Source: Streptomyces sp. NBC_00102
Lineage (GTDB): Bacteria > Actinomycetota > Actinomycetes > Streptomycetales > Streptomycetaceae
Assembly: GCF_026343115.1 (NCBI RefSeq)
Contig: NZ_JAPEMC010000001.1
Location: 1,860,001-1,924,000 of the forward strand
DNA: 64,000 bases
Direction: 5' to 3'
The number at the start of each line of letters is the position of its first letter. Positions within the stretch are counted from its first letter, which is position 1. The notes beneath the pieces were generated by a model. The model saw only the letters and a list, made by a program, of their open reading frames with translations. It had not been told where the DNA came from and ran no database searches. Made by a program: the position numbers and the translations under genes. Below, one piece after another: positions 25,301 to 35,274 of this stretch.

Positions 25301-27226
25301 TCACTTCACCACGGTGAGCGGCAGCAGCTTCTTGCCGGTGGGGCCGATCTGGATGTCCAGGTCGAGCTGCGGGCAGACGCCGCAGTCGAAGCAGGGGGTC
25401 CAGCGGCAGTCCTCGACCTCGGTCTCGTCGAGCGAGTCCTGCCAGTCCTCCCAGAGCCAGTCCTTGTCCAGGCCGGAGTCGAGGTGGTCCCAGGGCAGGA
25501 CCTCCTCGTAGGTCCGCTCGCGGGTGGTGTACCAGTCGACGTCCAGGCCGAAGCCGGGGAGCGTCTTGTCGGCGCAGGCCATCCAGCGGTCGTAGCTGAA
25601 GTGCTCGCGCCAGCCGTCGAAGCGGCCGCCGTCCTCGTACACCGCGCGGATGACGGAACCGACGCGGCGGTCACCGCGCGAGAGCAGGCCCTCGACGATG
25701 CCGGGCTTGCCGTCGTGGTAGCGGAAGCCGATGGAGCGGCCGTACTTCTTGTCGCCGCGGATCTTGTCGCGGAGCTTGGCGAGCCGCGCGTCGGTCTCCT
25801 CGGCGCTCAGCTGCGGCGCCCACTGGAACGGGGTGTGCGGCTTGGGGACGAAGCCGCCGATGGAGACGGTGCAGCGGATGTCGTTCTGGCCGGAGACCTC
25901 GCGGCCCTTGGCGATCACGTTGACCGCCATGTCGCCGATCTGGAGGACGTCCTCGTCGGTCTCGGTGGGCAGGCCGCACATGAAGTACAGCTTCACCTGG
26001 CGCCAGCCGTTGCCGTACGCGGTGGAGACCGTACGGATCAGGTCCTCCTCCGAGACCATCTTGTTGATGACCTTGCGCATGCGCTCGGAGCCGCCCTCGG
26101 GGGCGAAGGTGAGACCGGAACGGCGGCCGTTGCGGGTCAGCTCGTTGGCGAGGTCCACGTTGAACGCGTCGACGCGGGTGGACGGCAGCGAGAGGCCGAT
26201 CTTGTCCTCGGTGTACCGGTCGGCGAGGCCCTTGGCGATCTCGCCGATCTCGGAGTGGTCGGCGGAGGAGAGCGAGAGCAGGCCGACCTCCTCGAAGCCG
26301 GTGGCCTTCAGGCCGCGGTCGACCATCTCGCCGATGCCGGTGATGCTTCGCTCCCGCACGGGGCGCGTGATCATGCCGGCCTGGCAGAAACGGCAGCCGC
26401 GGGTGCAGCCGCGGAAGATCTCGACGGACATCCGCTCGTGGACGGTCTCGGCGAGCGGGACCAGCGGCTGCTTCGGGTAGGGCCACTCGTCGAGGTCCAT
26501 GACGGTGTGCTTGGAGACCCGCCACGGCACGCCCGACTTGTTGGGCACGACGCGGGCGATACGGCCGTCCGGGAGGTATTCGACGTCGTAGAACCGCGGG
26601 ACGTAGACGCCGCCGGTACGGGCGAGGCGGAAGAGCACCTCGTCGCGGCCGCCGGGGCGGCCCTCGGCCTTCCAGGCGCGGATGATCTCGGTGATCTCCA
26701 GGACCGCCTGCTCGCCGTCGCCGATGACCGCGCAGTCGATGAAGTCGGCGATGGGCTCGGGGTTGAACGCGGCGTGGCCGCCCGCGAGCACGATCGGGTC
26801 GTCCATCGTGCGGTCCTTGGCCTCCAGCGGGATGCCCGCCAGGTCCAGGGCCGTGAGCATGTTGGTGTAGCCGAGTTCGGTGGAGAAGCTCAGGCCGAAC
26901 ACGTCGAACGCGCCGACGGGCCGGTGGCTGTCCACCGTGAACTGCGGCACCTTGTGCTCGCGCATGAGCTCTTCGAGGTCCGGCCAGACGCTGTACGTGC
27001 GCTCGGCCAGGACCCCTTCGCGCTCGTTGAGCACCTCGTAGAGGATCATGACGCCCTGGTTGGGCAGCCCGACCTCGTAGGCGTCGGGGTACATGAGCGC
27101 CCAGCGGACGTCGCATTCGTCCCACGGCTTGACGGTGGAGTTCAGCTCACCGCCGACGTACTGGATGGGCTTCTGCACATGCGGGAGCAGAGCTTCGAGC
27201 TGTGGGAAGACCGACTCGGCAGACAT
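25301..27226 (-). CDS. TIGR03960 family B12-binding-like / radical SAM protein
   Basis: The 641-residue protein has an N-terminal cobalamin-binding-like region (MYPDAYEVGLPNQG, about residues 45-58) and a central radical SAM domain with the cluster motif CTRGCRFC and partner residues APEGGSERMR. The C-terminal part ends in a Cys-rich CFDCGVCP segment that may hold a second iron-sulphur centre. Members occur throughout actinobacteria beside rne and the DUF2344 protein; the substrate is not established. A link to tRNA or ribosome modification is often suspected but is not shown here. The start at 27226 follows GAAGGTTCGCGAG. Confidence 0.92.
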   Translation of the reverse strand: MSAESVFPQLEALLPHVQKPIQYVGGELNSTVKPWDECDVRWALMYPDAYEVGLPNQGVMILYEVLNEREGVLAERTYSVWPDLEELMREHKVPQFTVDSHRPVGAFDVFGLSFSTELGYTNMLTALDLAGIPLEAKDRTMDDPIVLAGGHAAFNPEPIADFIDCAVIGDGEQAVLEITEIIRAWKAEGRPGGRDEVLFRLARTGGVYVPRFYDVEYLPDGRIARVVPNKSGVPWRVSKHTVMDLDEWPYPKQPLVPLAETVHERMSVEIFRGCTRGCRFCQAGMITRPVRERSITGIGEMVDRGLKATGFEEVGLLSLSSADHSEIGEIAKGLADRYTEDKIGLSLPSTRVDAFNVDLANELTRNGRRSGLTFAPEGGSERMRKVINKMVSEEDLIRTVSTAYGNGWRQVKLYFMCGLPTETDEDVLQIGDMAVNVIAKGREVSGQNDIRCTVSIGGFVPKPHTPFQWAPQLSAEETDARLAKLRDKIRGDKKYGRSIGFRYHDGKPGIVEGLLSRGDRRVGSVIRAVYEDGGRFDGWREHFSYDRWMACADKTLPGFGLDVDWYTTRERTYEEVLPWDHLDSGLDKDWLWEDWQDSLDETEVEDCRWTPCFDCGVCPQLDLDIQIGPTGKKLLPLTVVK

Positions 27227-27278
27227 CTCGCGAACCTTCGTGAGCTGGCAGGGGTGACCATCCAGCGTACCCCGCTGC

Positions 27279-28829
27279 TCAGCTCTTCAGCGCCGCCCGC
27301 AACCTGGCCTCGGACGCGCGTGCCCACACGTGCGGCAGCCGGTGCTCCAGCCGGGCCGCCGCCGCCTCCTCGCGTCCGTACAGAAGTCCCCAGGTGAAAG
27401 CGGACTCACCGGCTCCGTGCGCGTGCACGGCCAGGGCGCGCAGAGCCTCGCGGGCGACCACCCCGTCCTGGTGGTCGCCGAGCAGGCTCTGGACCGCCTT
27501 GACCCGTTTGGCGAGCCGCTTCGCGGGCTTGCCCAGGACGGGCCGGGCGGCCTCGCCCGCGTACCGGGTGCGCTTGGCGGCCTTGCGGGCCTCGTGCATC
27601 GCGAGGTCGCGGTCGTGCCCGGGCGGGAGGTCCAGGGCGTGGTGGACCCGTGCGGTGAGCCGGTCGTGGTCTTTCAGCGCCGCCCGGGCGAGGACCCCGG
27701 CGGCGTCCTCGCCGGCCGCGGGCAGCAGGGGCGGGTCGGCGAGCAGCGCGTCCAGTGCGCCGAGCAGAGCGAGGTACCGGTCCCCGTCGAGCACGGCGAG
27801 GGTCCGGCGGCGGGCGGCCGTACGTTCCGCCGCGCCCCAGCGCTCCAGCCTGCCTCGCACGGGTCCCAGCAGCAGGGCGGGTTCCACCTCGTCGACGTGG
27901 TGGAGCAGCCGGGCTTCCAGCACCTCGTGGTCCCGGACGGTCCCCAGTTCGGCGGCGAGCCACTTCAGCTCGGCGCCGACCGGATCGGTGACGGCCCGGT
28001 CGAGGACTTCGCGGTAGCTCTTGAAGGCGCTGCGCAGCCGCCGGGTGGCGACCCGCATCCGGTGCACCGCGTCGGGCAGGTCGCGGCGGACCGCCGGGTC
28101 GAGGGTGACGATCGCCTCGGTCTGCCGGCGTACGCGGGCGAGCACCTGCTCCCCCGCGATGCCGGACTCTCCGGCCCCCGGCTCCCGCCCCGACGGCTCC
28201 GGCCCCTCCCCCGGGGACGGTGCCGGGGCCGTCTCCGCGAGCGCGCGGGCCGCCTTGGAGGCGGCGGTCGAGGGGCGTACGCCCGCCGCGGCGAGCCGCT
28301 CCTCCACCGCGTCCAGGTAGGCCGGGTCGACGTCGTCGGCGAGCTCGACCTCGATCTCGGTCCACCCGGCGGTGGTCCCCGCGCCGTCACCGGTGAGCCG
28401 CTCCGCGAGGACCGTGTCGACGCTCAGCTCGGCGAGCAGCCGGCCGCCGGCGTCCGTGAGGTGGTGGACGTCACGCGAGGAGAGCAGCCGGACGACCGGG
28501 ACCACCGCCCGGTCGCGGACCCGGGAACGGATGAGGCCGGCGAGCGCGTCGGGCAGTTGGCCGGTGAGCGGGGCGCGGATCTCGTCGCGCACGCCGGGGG
28601 CGACGGGGAACTTCACGTGCCAGCCCTCGTCGTCGCCGCCGGTCCTGCGGCGCAGGGTGATCGAGCCGGCCGCCAGCCGGAAGTCCTCGGTGTCGTAGTA
28701 GACGGCATCGAGTTCCACGACCCCGCGGGGCACGGACGCGGCCGTTCCGGCCACCCCGGTGAGGTCGGGCAGCCGGATACCGGGAGCCGCTTCGTACTTC
28801 CGCTCGATCTCGCGCTTGACGTCGGCCAT
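27279..28829 (-). CDS. CYTH and CHAD domain protein
   Basis: CYTH domains bind triphosphates or polyphosphate and CHAD domains bind inorganic polyphosphate, so the 516-residue protein is likely a cytosolic polyphosphate-binding protein, possibly a triphosphatase. CYTH (about 1-195) has the ExExK signature in REIERKYE and YYDTEDFRL, SITLRRR and WHVKFP. CHAD (about 230-510) has repeated helices with conserved His and basic residues: VHRMRVATRRLRSAFK, MHEARKAAKRTRYAGE. Between the two lies a Pro/Gly-rich linker. The ATG at 28829 has no Shine-Dalgarno; a TAGATT box six bases upstream suggests a leaderless transcript. Confidence 0.92.
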   Translation of the reverse strand: MADVKREIERKYEAAPGIRLPDLTGVAGTAASVPRGVVELDAVYYDTEDFRLAAGSITLRRRTGGDDEGWHVKFPVAPGVRDEIRAPLTGQLPDALAGLIRSRVRDRAVVPVVRLLSSRDVHHLTDAGGRLLAELSVDTVLAERLTGDGAGTTAGWTEIEVELADDVDPAYLDAVEERLAAAGVRPSTAASKAARALAETAPAPSPGEGPEPSGREPGAGESGIAGEQVLARVRRQTEAIVTLDPAVRRDLPDAVHRMRVATRRLRSAFKSYREVLDRAVTDPVGAELKWLAAELGTVRDHEVLEARLLHHVDEVEPALLLGPVRGRLERWGAAERTAARRRTLAVLDGDRYLALLGALDALLADPPLLPAAGEDAAGVLARAALKDHDRLTARVHHALDLPPGHDRDLAMHEARKAAKRTRYAGEAARPVLGKPAKRLAKRVKAVQSLLGDHQDGVVAREALRALAVHAHGAGESAFTWGLLYGREEAAAARLEHRLPHVWARASEARLRAALKS

Positions 28830-28835
28830 GTTCCG

Positions 28836-28841
28836 AATCTA
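28836..28841 (-). promoter_or_regulatory. -10 box of a leaderless promoter (CYTH-CHAD gene)
   Basis: TAGATT on the minus strand fits the Streptomyces TANNNT -10 element and is separated from the ATG by exactly six bases (CGGAAC). Transcription would start at or next to the A of the ATG. No clear -35 is seen. Confidence 0.55.
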
Positions 28842-28877
28842 ACGCCGGGGCCCGGTGGATTCACGGGCCCGGCAGCA

Positions 28878-28912
28878 CTCCGGCCCGGTGGGCTGCTGCC
28901 ACCGGGCCGGAG
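28878..28912 (-). terminator. rodA terminator
   Basis: A perfect 14-bp stem (CTCCGGCCCGGTGG / CCACCGGGCCGGAG) with a 7-nt loop lies 24 nt after the rodA stop codon and ends the mre-type transcript. Confidence 0.88.
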
Positions 28913-28936
28913 GACGGGTACGCACCGTACGGGCGC

Positions 28937-30130
28937 TCAGGCGGACATCGGCCGCTGCACCTTGATCGACTGGAGCAGTCCGATCGCGACCCAGATGGCG
29001 AACATCGACGACCCTCCGTACGAGACGAAGGGCAGCGGCAGACCGGCGACCGGCATGATGCCGAGGGTCATCCCGATGTTCTCGAACGCCTGGAACGCGA
29101 ACCAGGCGATGATCCCGGCGGCCACGATCGTGCCGTACAGCTCCGTGGTCTCGCGGGCGATGCGGCAGGCGCGCCAGAGGACGACGCCGAGGAGCACGAT
29201 GATCAGCCCGGCCCCCACGAAGCCGAGTTCCTCACCGGCGACCGTGTAGACGAAGTCGGTCTGCTGCTCGGGGACGAACTGGCCGGTGGTCTGCGTGCCG
29301 TGGAAGAGTCCGGTGCCGGTGAGACCGCCGGACCCGATCGCGATGCGCGCCTGGTTGGTGTTGTAGCCGACACCGGCCGGGTCGAGCGCCGGGTTGGCGA
29401 AGGCGGCGAACCGGGCGATCTGGTAGTCGTCCAGCAGACCGAGCTGCCAGACCGAGACCGCGCCGAGGGCGCCCGCGCCGAGGAGCCCGAAGACCCAGCG
29501 GTTGGAGGCGCCGGAGGCGAGGAGCACGCCGAGGACGATGACGGCCATCACCATGACCGAGCCCAGGTCGGGCATCAGCATGACGATGCCCATCGGGATC
29601 GCGGCCACCCCGAGCGCCTTGGCGACGGTGCGGTGGTCGGGGTGCAGCTGGTCGCCGGCGTCGACGCGGGCGGCGAGCAGCATCGCCATGCCGAGGATGA
29701 TGGTGATCTTGGTGAACTCGGAGGGCTGGAGCGAGAATCCGCCGCCGATGATGATCCATGCGTGCGCGCCGTTGACGGTGGCGCCGAGCGGGCTGAGGAC
29801 CGCGAGCACCAGGACGACGGAGAGCCCGTAGAGGATCGGTACGGCTCCGCGCAGGGTGCGGTGGCCGAGCCAGATGGTGCCGATCATCAGGCCGAAGCCG
29901 ATGCCGGTGTTGAGGGCGTGCCGGAAGAGGAAGTAGTACGGGTCGCCGTGGGTCAGCGAGTCGCGGCCGCGGGTCGCCGAGTAGACGAGCAGCGACCCGA
30001 TGAAGGAGAGCGCGAGCGCCGAGCCGAGCAGCGGCCAGTCGAGCCGCCGCACCACGGAGTCGCGTGCGGTGAGCCGGGCCCAGGAGGAGCGCTCGGGGGC
30101 GTACCGGGCGACGGAGAAGCCACCGGCCAT
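28937..30130 (-). CDS. rodA: Peptidoglycan glycosyltransferase RodA (SEDS family)
   Basis: RodA polymerises lipid II into glycan strands in the membrane together with its cognate PBP2. The 397-residue protein has about ten transmembrane segments and SEDS motifs: GAHAWIIIGGGFSLQPSEFTK near 115-135, the essential Asp of MPDLGSVMV, GSGGLTGTGLF, EQQTDFVY and the C-terminal GLPLPFVSYGGSS. ATG 30130 shares one base with the mrdA stop codon (TGATG), indicating translational coupling. In S. coelicolor the orthologue in the mre cluster takes part in spore-wall synthesis. Confidence 0.96.
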   Translation of the reverse strand: MAGGFSVARYAPERSSWARLTARDSVVRRLDWPLLGSALALSFIGSLLVYSATRGRDSLTHGDPYYFLFRHALNTGIGFGLMIGTIWLGHRTLRGAVPILYGLSVVLVLAVLSPLGATVNGAHAWIIIGGGFSLQPSEFTKITIILGMAMLLAARVDAGDQLHPDHRTVAKALGVAAIPMGIVMLMPDLGSVMVMAVIVLGVLLASGASNRWVFGLLGAGALGAVSVWQLGLLDDYQIARFAAFANPALDPAGVGYNTNQARIAIGSGGLTGTGLFHGTQTTGQFVPEQQTDFVYTVAGEELGFVGAGLIIVLLGVVLWRACRIARETTELYGTIVAAGIIAWFAFQAFENIGMTLGIMPVAGLPLPFVSYGGSSMFAIWVAIGLLQSIKVQRPMSA

Positions 30131-32301
30131 CAGTCCCGCCTTCCGATCGTCGCTGCGAGTGCCTGCTGTCCCTCGCCGAGGGGCTTGTTGGCGTCGGGGT
30201 CGTACGGCTTGACCTTCGGGGCGTTGATCGTGCCGTCGGGCTGGATCTTCGGGAGGGTCTTCTGGGGCGTGGGCAGCAGGGCCTTCTTGAGGTCCTGCTT
30301 GCCTTCGGCGTCCAGGCCGTAGAGGGCGTTGTAGATGTTGCGCACGGCGGGGCCGGAGGCGCCGGAGCCGGTACCACCCTGGGAGATCGTCATGACGATC
30401 GAGTAGTCCTTGGTGTACGTGGCGAACCACGAGGTCGTCTGCTTGCCGTAGACCTCGGCGGTACCCGTCTTGGCGTGCATCGGGATCTTGTCCTGGGGCC
30501 AGCCGCCGAACCGCCAGGCGGCGCTGCCCCGGGTCGCGACACCCGCGAGGGCTTCGTCTATGTCGTCGCGCGTGCTCCCGGTGAAGGGCAGCTTGCCGTG
30601 CGAGACGGGCTTGATCTCCTGGACCGTCTTGCCGTCGCCGCTGACGATGGCCTTGCCGACGGTGGGGTCGTAGAGGGTGCCGCCGTTGGAGATCGCGGCG
30701 TAGATGGTGGCCATCTGGATCGGGGTGACGAGGGTGTCGCCCTGGCCGATCGAGTAGTTGACGGAGTCACCGGCGCGCATCTTGTCGCCTTCGAGGCAGT
30801 TCTCGTACTCGATCTGCTGGGCGTACGTGCCGTCCTTCTTGCCGTCCTTGCACCAGAAGGCCTTGTTGGCCTTGAAGAAGTTCTCCTTCCACTGGCGGTC
30901 GGGGACGCGGCCGGTGACCTCGTTGGGGAGGTCGATGCCGGTCTCCTTGCCGAGGCCGAACTGGTGCGCGGTCTTGTAGAACCAGTCGCCGGGGTTCTTC
31001 TTCGGGTTGGTGCCGCCGTCCTTGAGCCACTCCTTGTGCGCGATGCCGTAGTAGACGGTGTCGCAGGAGACCTCCAGGGCGCGGCCGATGGTGATGGAGC
31101 CGTACCCCTGCGACTCGAAGTTCTTGAAGGTCTGGCCGCCGATGGAGTACGAGCTCGGGCACGGGTAGTTGCCGTCGAACGGGTACCCGGCGTTGACCGC
31201 CGCCGTGGACGAGACGACCTTGAAGATGGAGCCGGGGGCCGCCTGGCCCTGGATCGCGCGGTTCAGCAGCGGGTAGTTGGACTTCTTGGTGGTGAGCTTC
31301 GTGTAGTCCTTGGCGGAGATGCCGCCGACCCAGGCGTTGGGGTCGTAGTCCGGCAGCGAGGCCATCGCGACGACCCGGCCGGTCTTGGCCTCCATCACGA
31401 CGACGGCGCCGGAGTCGGCCTTGTAGTTCATGTCGGTGTTCTTGTCGAACTCCTTGCGGGCCGTCTTCATCGCCTTGTCGAGCTCGTACTCGGCGACGGA
31501 CTGCACCCGTGCGTCTATCGACGTGACGACGGACGCGCCGGGCTCGGCGGGGTCGTTCGCGGCCTGCCCGATCACCCGGCCGAGGTTGTCGACCTCGTAG
31601 CGGGTGACACCGGCCTTGCCGCGCAACTGCCGGTCGTACGTGCGCTCCAGACCGGAGCGGCCGACCTGGTCGGAGCGCAGGTACGGCGACTCGGTGTCCT
31701 GGGCCTTGGTGATCTCCTCGTCGGTGACCGGGGAGAGGTAGCCGAGGACCTGGGCGGTGTTGGCGCCGCCGGGGGCCGCGTACCGGCGTACGGCGGTGGG
31801 TTCGGCGGTGATGCCGGGGAAGTCCTCGGCCCGCTCGCGGATCTGGAGGGCCTGCTGGGTGGTGGCCTCGTCGGTGACCGGGATCGGCTGGTAGGGCGAG
31901 CCGTTCCAGCAGGGCTGGGGGGTCTTCGCGTCGCAGAGCCGGACCTTGTCCTTGACGTCCCTCGGCTTCATGTCGAGAACGTCGGCGAGGCGGGTGAGGA
32001 CGGCCTCGCCGTCGTCCTTCATCTTCAGCAGTTCGGTGCGGCTGGCGGAGACGACGAGACGGGTCTCGTTGTCGGCGAGCGGTACGCCGCGCGCGTCGAG
32101 GATGGCGCCCCGGACGGCGGGCTGGACGACCTGCTGGACGTGGTTGTTCTTGGCCTCGTCGGTGTACTCCTGGCCGTTGCGGATCTGGAGGTACCAGAGC
32201 CGGCCGCCGAGCGTCAGGAGGAGGGAGAAGACGAGGATCTGGATGACGACGAGGCGGATCTGGACGCGCTGGGTCCGGCCGGTCTCGGGGATGTTGCTCA
32301 C
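30130..32301 (-). CDS. mrdA: Penicillin-binding protein 2 (transpeptidase)
   Basis: A class B penicillin-binding protein that cross-links peptidoglycan with RodA. The 723 residues contain a single N-terminal membrane helix (about 18-38), a dimerisation domain and the transpeptidase domain. The active-site motifs are PGSIFK (Ser near residue 355), SVNYSIGQG (the SxN motif near 515) and AKTGTAEV (KTG near 610). GTG 32301 is the start. It is preceded by mreD with a 40-nt gap and coupled to rodA downstream. Length and motif order match Streptomyces PBP2 of the mre cluster. Confidence 0.96.
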   Translation of the reverse strand: MSNIPETGRTQRVQIRLVVIQILVFSLLLTLGGRLWYLQIRNGQEYTDEAKNNHVQQVVQPAVRGAILDARGVPLADNETRLVVSASRTELLKMKDDGEAVLTRLADVLDMKPRDVKDKVRLCDAKTPQPCWNGSPYQPIPVTDEATTQQALQIRERAEDFPGITAEPTAVRRYAAPGGANTAQVLGYLSPVTDEEITKAQDTESPYLRSDQVGRSGLERTYDRQLRGKAGVTRYEVDNLGRVIGQAANDPAEPGASVVTSIDARVQSVAEYELDKAMKTARKEFDKNTDMNYKADSGAVVVMEAKTGRVVAMASLPDYDPNAWVGGISAKDYTKLTTKKSNYPLLNRAIQGQAAPGSIFKVVSSTAAVNAGYPFDGNYPCPSSYSIGGQTFKNFESQGYGSITIGRALEVSCDTVYYGIAHKEWLKDGGTNPKKNPGDWFYKTAHQFGLGKETGIDLPNEVTGRVPDRQWKENFFKANKAFWCKDGKKDGTYAQQIEYENCLEGDKMRAGDSVNYSIGQGDTLVTPIQMATIYAAISNGGTLYDPTVGKAIVSGDGKTVQEIKPVSHGKLPFTGSTRDDIDEALAGVATRGSAAWRFGGWPQDKIPMHAKTGTAEVYGKQTTSWFATYTKDYSIVMTISQGGTGSGASGPAVRNIYNALYGLDAEGKQDLKKALLPTPQKTLPKIQPDGTINAPKVKPYDPDANKPLGEGQQALAATIGRRD

Positions 32302-32341
32302 GGTGCGCCCCCGTCGGTGGTGCTCGGGTGCTGGTCCGGCC

Positions 32342-33001
32342 TCACAGTCGCTTGACCCCCTTGATCCTTCCCGCGCGTGCGGCGCGATTGCGGGCGGCCC
32401 TGACGCGGAGTCCGCCGCGCTGGCTGCCGATCGTCAGGCCGGTGCCCGTGGAGAGCCAGCCGGCGGAGACGTCGCCGCCGGCCGACTCGGAGACCGGGTC
32501 GTTCTCGGTGCGCCGGGCGAGCCCCATGATCAGCGGTACGACGAACGGCGCGAGCAGCAGGTCGTACACGGCGGCCGTGAACACCAGGCTGCCGAGGCCG
32601 ACGTGCCGGGCCGCGGTGTCACCGACGAGGGCGCCCACCAGCGCGTAGAGCAGGGTGGTGCCGACGGCCGCCACGACGACGAACGCCATGGGGCCGAAAG
32701 CCGACTTGAGCTGCCCGTTCTCCGGCCGGACCAGCCCCGCGAGGTAACCGATGACGCAGAGCACCAGCGCGTAGCGCCCGGCGGCGTGGTCGGCGGGCGG
32801 GGCCAGGTCGGCGAGGAGTCCCGCGGCGAAGCCGATCAGCGCCCCGCCGACGTGCCCGTACACGAAGGCGAGCCCGAGGACGGTGAGCAGCAGCAGGTCG
32901 GGAACGGCTCCGGGGAGCTGGAGTCTGGCGAGTACGGAGACCTGGACGACGAGGGCGACCACGACGAGGGCGACGGAGAGCAGAGTCCGGTTCAAACGCA
33001 T
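32342..33001 (-). CDS. mreD: Rod shape-determining protein MreD
   Basis: MreD is an integral membrane partner of MreC and MreB. The 219-residue protein begins MRLNRTLLSVALVVVALVVQ and has five or six hydrophobic helices in the first 165 residues. Loop elements such as LPGAVPDLLLL and GFAAGLLADLAPP are typical of actinobacterial MreD. The C-terminal 55 residues are soluble and Arg-rich, longer than in E. coli. It begins 11 nt after the mreC stop codon. The start ATG at 33001 is fixed by the family N-terminus. Confidence 0.93.
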   Translation of the reverse strand: MRLNRTLLSVALVVVALVVQVSVLARLQLPGAVPDLLLLTVLGLAFVYGHVGGALIGFAAGLLADLAPPADHAAGRYALVLCVIGYLAGLVRPENGQLKSAFGPMAFVVVAAVGTTLLYALVGALVGDTAARHVGLGSLVFTAAVYDLLLAPFVVPLIMGLARRTENDPVSESAGGDVSAGWLSTGTGLTIGSQRGGLRVRAARNRAARAGRIKGVKRL

Positions 33002-33012
33002 GGGGATCAGCC

Positions 33013-34131
33013 CTACTCCTGGTCGTCTGCCTGGCCGTCTGGGTCGGCGGCAGCGTCGGTATCGGCGTTGGCGTTGGTATTCGCGGCGGCGTCGGCGTCG
33101 GCAGCGGGAAGCGTGGCGACTTCGGTCGCACCGGCGGCCTGGCCGGAGGCCGTCGCACCGGGCGTCTGGTGGATGTTGCCGACCACCTTGCCGCTGCCGT
33201 CGACGAGATCGCCGTTGGGCTGGACGGTCACGGTGACGGTCGGGGTGGGCTTCGGCTTGGCCGGCTTGGCGGGCTTCTTCGGCAGGACCGCGTCGCGCGG
33301 GTCGGTGCGCGGGGCCTCCACGACGACGCCGACGATGTCGAGCTTGGTGAAGCCGACGAACGGCTTGACGTAGACGGTGCGGGTGAGGTCGCCGCCGGAC
33401 GGGTCGACGCGGACGACCTCGCCGACCGGGACGCCGGGCACGAACGGCTTGTCCTTGCTGGAGCCGAAGGTGACGAGCCGGTCGCCCTTGGCCACCTTGG
33501 CCTTGCCGTTGAGGAACTGCACCGAGAGCGGGCTGTTGCCCTGGCCGGTGGCGAAGCCGAGTTCGTCGGTCTTCTCCATCCGGGTGCCGACGGTGAAGTC
33601 CGGGTCGTTGGCGAGGAGCACGGTCGCCGTGTTCGGGCCGACGGTGGTGACGCGGCCGACGAGTCCCTCGCCGTTGAGGACCGTCATGTCGCGGGCGATG
33701 CCGTCCTTGGAGCCGGCGTCGATGGTGATCGTCCAGGAGAAGCCCTGGGCCGCTCCTATGGCGATGACCTGGGCGCCCTTGATGCCGTACTGACCGGCGT
33801 TGGCGTTCTTCAGGATCGCGTCGAGCTGGCGGACCCGGCTGTTGGTGCGGGCGTCGCTGCCGAGCTCCGTCTTGAGCTCCGCGTTCTCCTTCTCCAGGGC
33901 CGCGATCCGGTCGTGCCGGTCTCCGGAGTCCCGGACGGCGCCGATGGCGTTGCCCACCGGGTCCACCGCCGCCGCCACGCCGTTCTCGACAGGTCCGAAG
34001 ACCGTCGCGGCGGCCTGCCGGGCGCCGTCCACCGGCGAGTCCTCGCCGCCGCGGATGTCCACCGTGATCAGTGCGAACGCGATGACGATCAGCAGCACCA
34101 GGAGCAGCCGGCTCTCTCGTGTGTCCCTCAC
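33013..34131 (-). CDS. mreC: Rod shape-determining protein MreC
   Basis: MreC is a bitopic scaffold that connects MreB with PBP2 outside the membrane. The 372-residue protein has an N-terminal membrane helix (about 8-26), a coiled coil around residues 70-95 (RIAALEKENAELKTEL), and the two-barrel MreC domain to about residue 285. The C-terminus has a basic Lys/Pro stretch (KKPAKPAKPKP) and an Ala/Asp/Asn-rich tail of low complexity, not found in short MreC proteins. GTG 34131 is the start. A hairpin separates it from mreB. Confidence 0.94.
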   Translation of the reverse strand: MRDTRESRLLLVLLIVIAFALITVDIRGGEDSPVDGARQAAATVFGPVENGVAAAVDPVGNAIGAVRDSGDRHDRIAALEKENAELKTELGSDARTNSRVRQLDAILKNANAGQYGIKGAQVIAIGAAQGFSWTITIDAGSKDGIARDMTVLNGEGLVGRVTTVGPNTATVLLANDPDFTVGTRMEKTDELGFATGQGNSPLSVQFLNGKAKVAKGDRLVTFGSSKDKPFVPGVPVGEVVRVDPSGGDLTRTVYVKPFVGFTKLDIVGVVVEAPRTDPRDAVLPKKPAKPAKPKPTPTVTVTVQPNGDLVDGSGKVVGNIHQTPGATASGQAAGATEVATLPAADADAAANTNANADTDAAADPDGQADDQE

Positions 34132-34183
34132 GTGCGGCGGCCGTGCCTTCCTCGTAGGAATGTTCGTGCCTGTATATCAACGA

Positions 34184-34218
34184 TCTGCCGTGCGGGGCGG
34201 CAGCGCCCGCACGGCAGA
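34184..34218 (-). terminator. Hairpin between mreB and mreC
   Basis: A perfect 13-bp stem (TCTGCCGTGCGGG / CCCGCACGGCAGA) with a 9-nt loop lies 36 nt past the mreB stop codon. It probably makes mreB more abundant than mreCD-mrdA-rodA by partial termination. Confidence 0.82.
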
Positions 34219-34254
34219 CCGATGGTGTGTCAGAGGCCCGCCGGAGCCATGTGG

Positions 34255-35274
34255 CTACCGCCGGGGCTGGGCGTCCAGGACCTGCTGGAGTGCCTCGAAC
34301 TCCTCGACGCACTTGCCCGATCCGAGCGCCACCGAGTCCAGCGGGTCCTCGGCGATGTGGATCGGCATGCCGGTCTCGCGGCGCAGCCGCTCGTCCAGCC
34401 CGCGCAGCAGCGCGCCACCGCCGGTGAGCACGATGCCGCGGTCCATGACGTCGCCGGAGAGCTCGGGCGGACACTTGTCGAGCGTCGTCTTCACGGCGTC
34501 GACGATCGCGTTGACCGGCTCCTCGATGGCCTTGCGGACCTCCGCGGCCGAGATGACCACGGTCTTGGGCAGTCCGGAGACGAGGTCACGGCCGCGGATC
34601 TCGGTGTGCTCGTCCTTGTCCATGTCGTACGCGGAACCGATCGTGATCTTGATCTGTTCGGCGGTCCGCTCACCGAGGAGGAGGGAGTACTCCTTCTTGA
34701 TGTGCTGGATGATCGCGTTGTCCAGCTCGTCGCCGGCGACCCGGATCGACTGGGCAGTGACGATTCCGCCCAGCGAGATCACCGCGACCTCGGTGGTGCC
34801 GCCGCCGATGTCGACGACCATGTTGCCGGTGGCCTCGTGGACCGGGAGGCCGGAGCCGATGGCCGCCGCCATGGGCTCCTCGATGATGTGCACCTGGCGG
34901 GCGCCCGCCTGCGTCGACGCCTCGATGACGGCGCGGCGCTCGACCCCCGTGATGCCGGAGGGCACGCAGACGACGACCCGCGGGCGGGCCAGGTAGCGGC
35001 GCTTGTGGATCTTGAGAATGAAGTAGCGGAGCATCCGCTCGGTGATCTCGAAGTCGGCGATGACGCCGTCCTTCAGCGGCCGCACGGCAACGATGTTGCC
35101 CGGCGTGCGGCCGATCATCTTCTTGGCCTCGGAGCCGACCGCGAGAATGCCGCCGGTGTTGGTGTTGATGGCCACGACGGACGGCTCGTTCAGGACGATG
35201 CCGCGCCCCCTGACGTACACCAGCGTGTTGGCAGTCCCGAGGTCGATAGCCATGTCACGACCGATGAACGACAT
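34255..35274 (-). CDS. mreB: Actin-like protein MreB
   Basis: MreB forms membrane-associated filaments that organise wall synthesis; in Streptomyces it acts mainly in spore wall formation. The 339-residue protein shows the actin-fold phosphate loops: [13 protein letters not shown] (residues 9-21) and [16 protein letters not shown]. The adenosine-binding region is [29 protein letters not shown] is also diagnostic. ATG 35274 follows AAGGGGAATCA. It is the first gene of the mre cluster, with 293 bp of upstream sequence that should hold its promoter. Confidence 0.97.
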   Translation of the reverse strand: MSFIGRDMAIDLGTANTLVYVRGRGIVLNEPSVVAINTNTGGILAVGSEAKKMIGRTPGNIVAVRPLKDGVIADFEITERMLRYFILKIHKRRYLARPRVVVCVPSGITGVERRAVIEASTQAGARQVHIIEEPMAAAIGSGLPVHEATGNMVVDIGGGTTEVAVISLGGIVTAQSIRVAGDELDNAIIQHIKKEYSLLLGERTAEQIKITIGSAYDMDKDEHTEIRGRDLVSGLPKTVVISAAEVRKAIEEPVNAIVDAVKTTLDKCPPELSGDVMDRGIVLTGGGALLRGLDERLRRETGMPIHIAEDPLDSVALGSGKCVEEFEALQQVLDAQPRR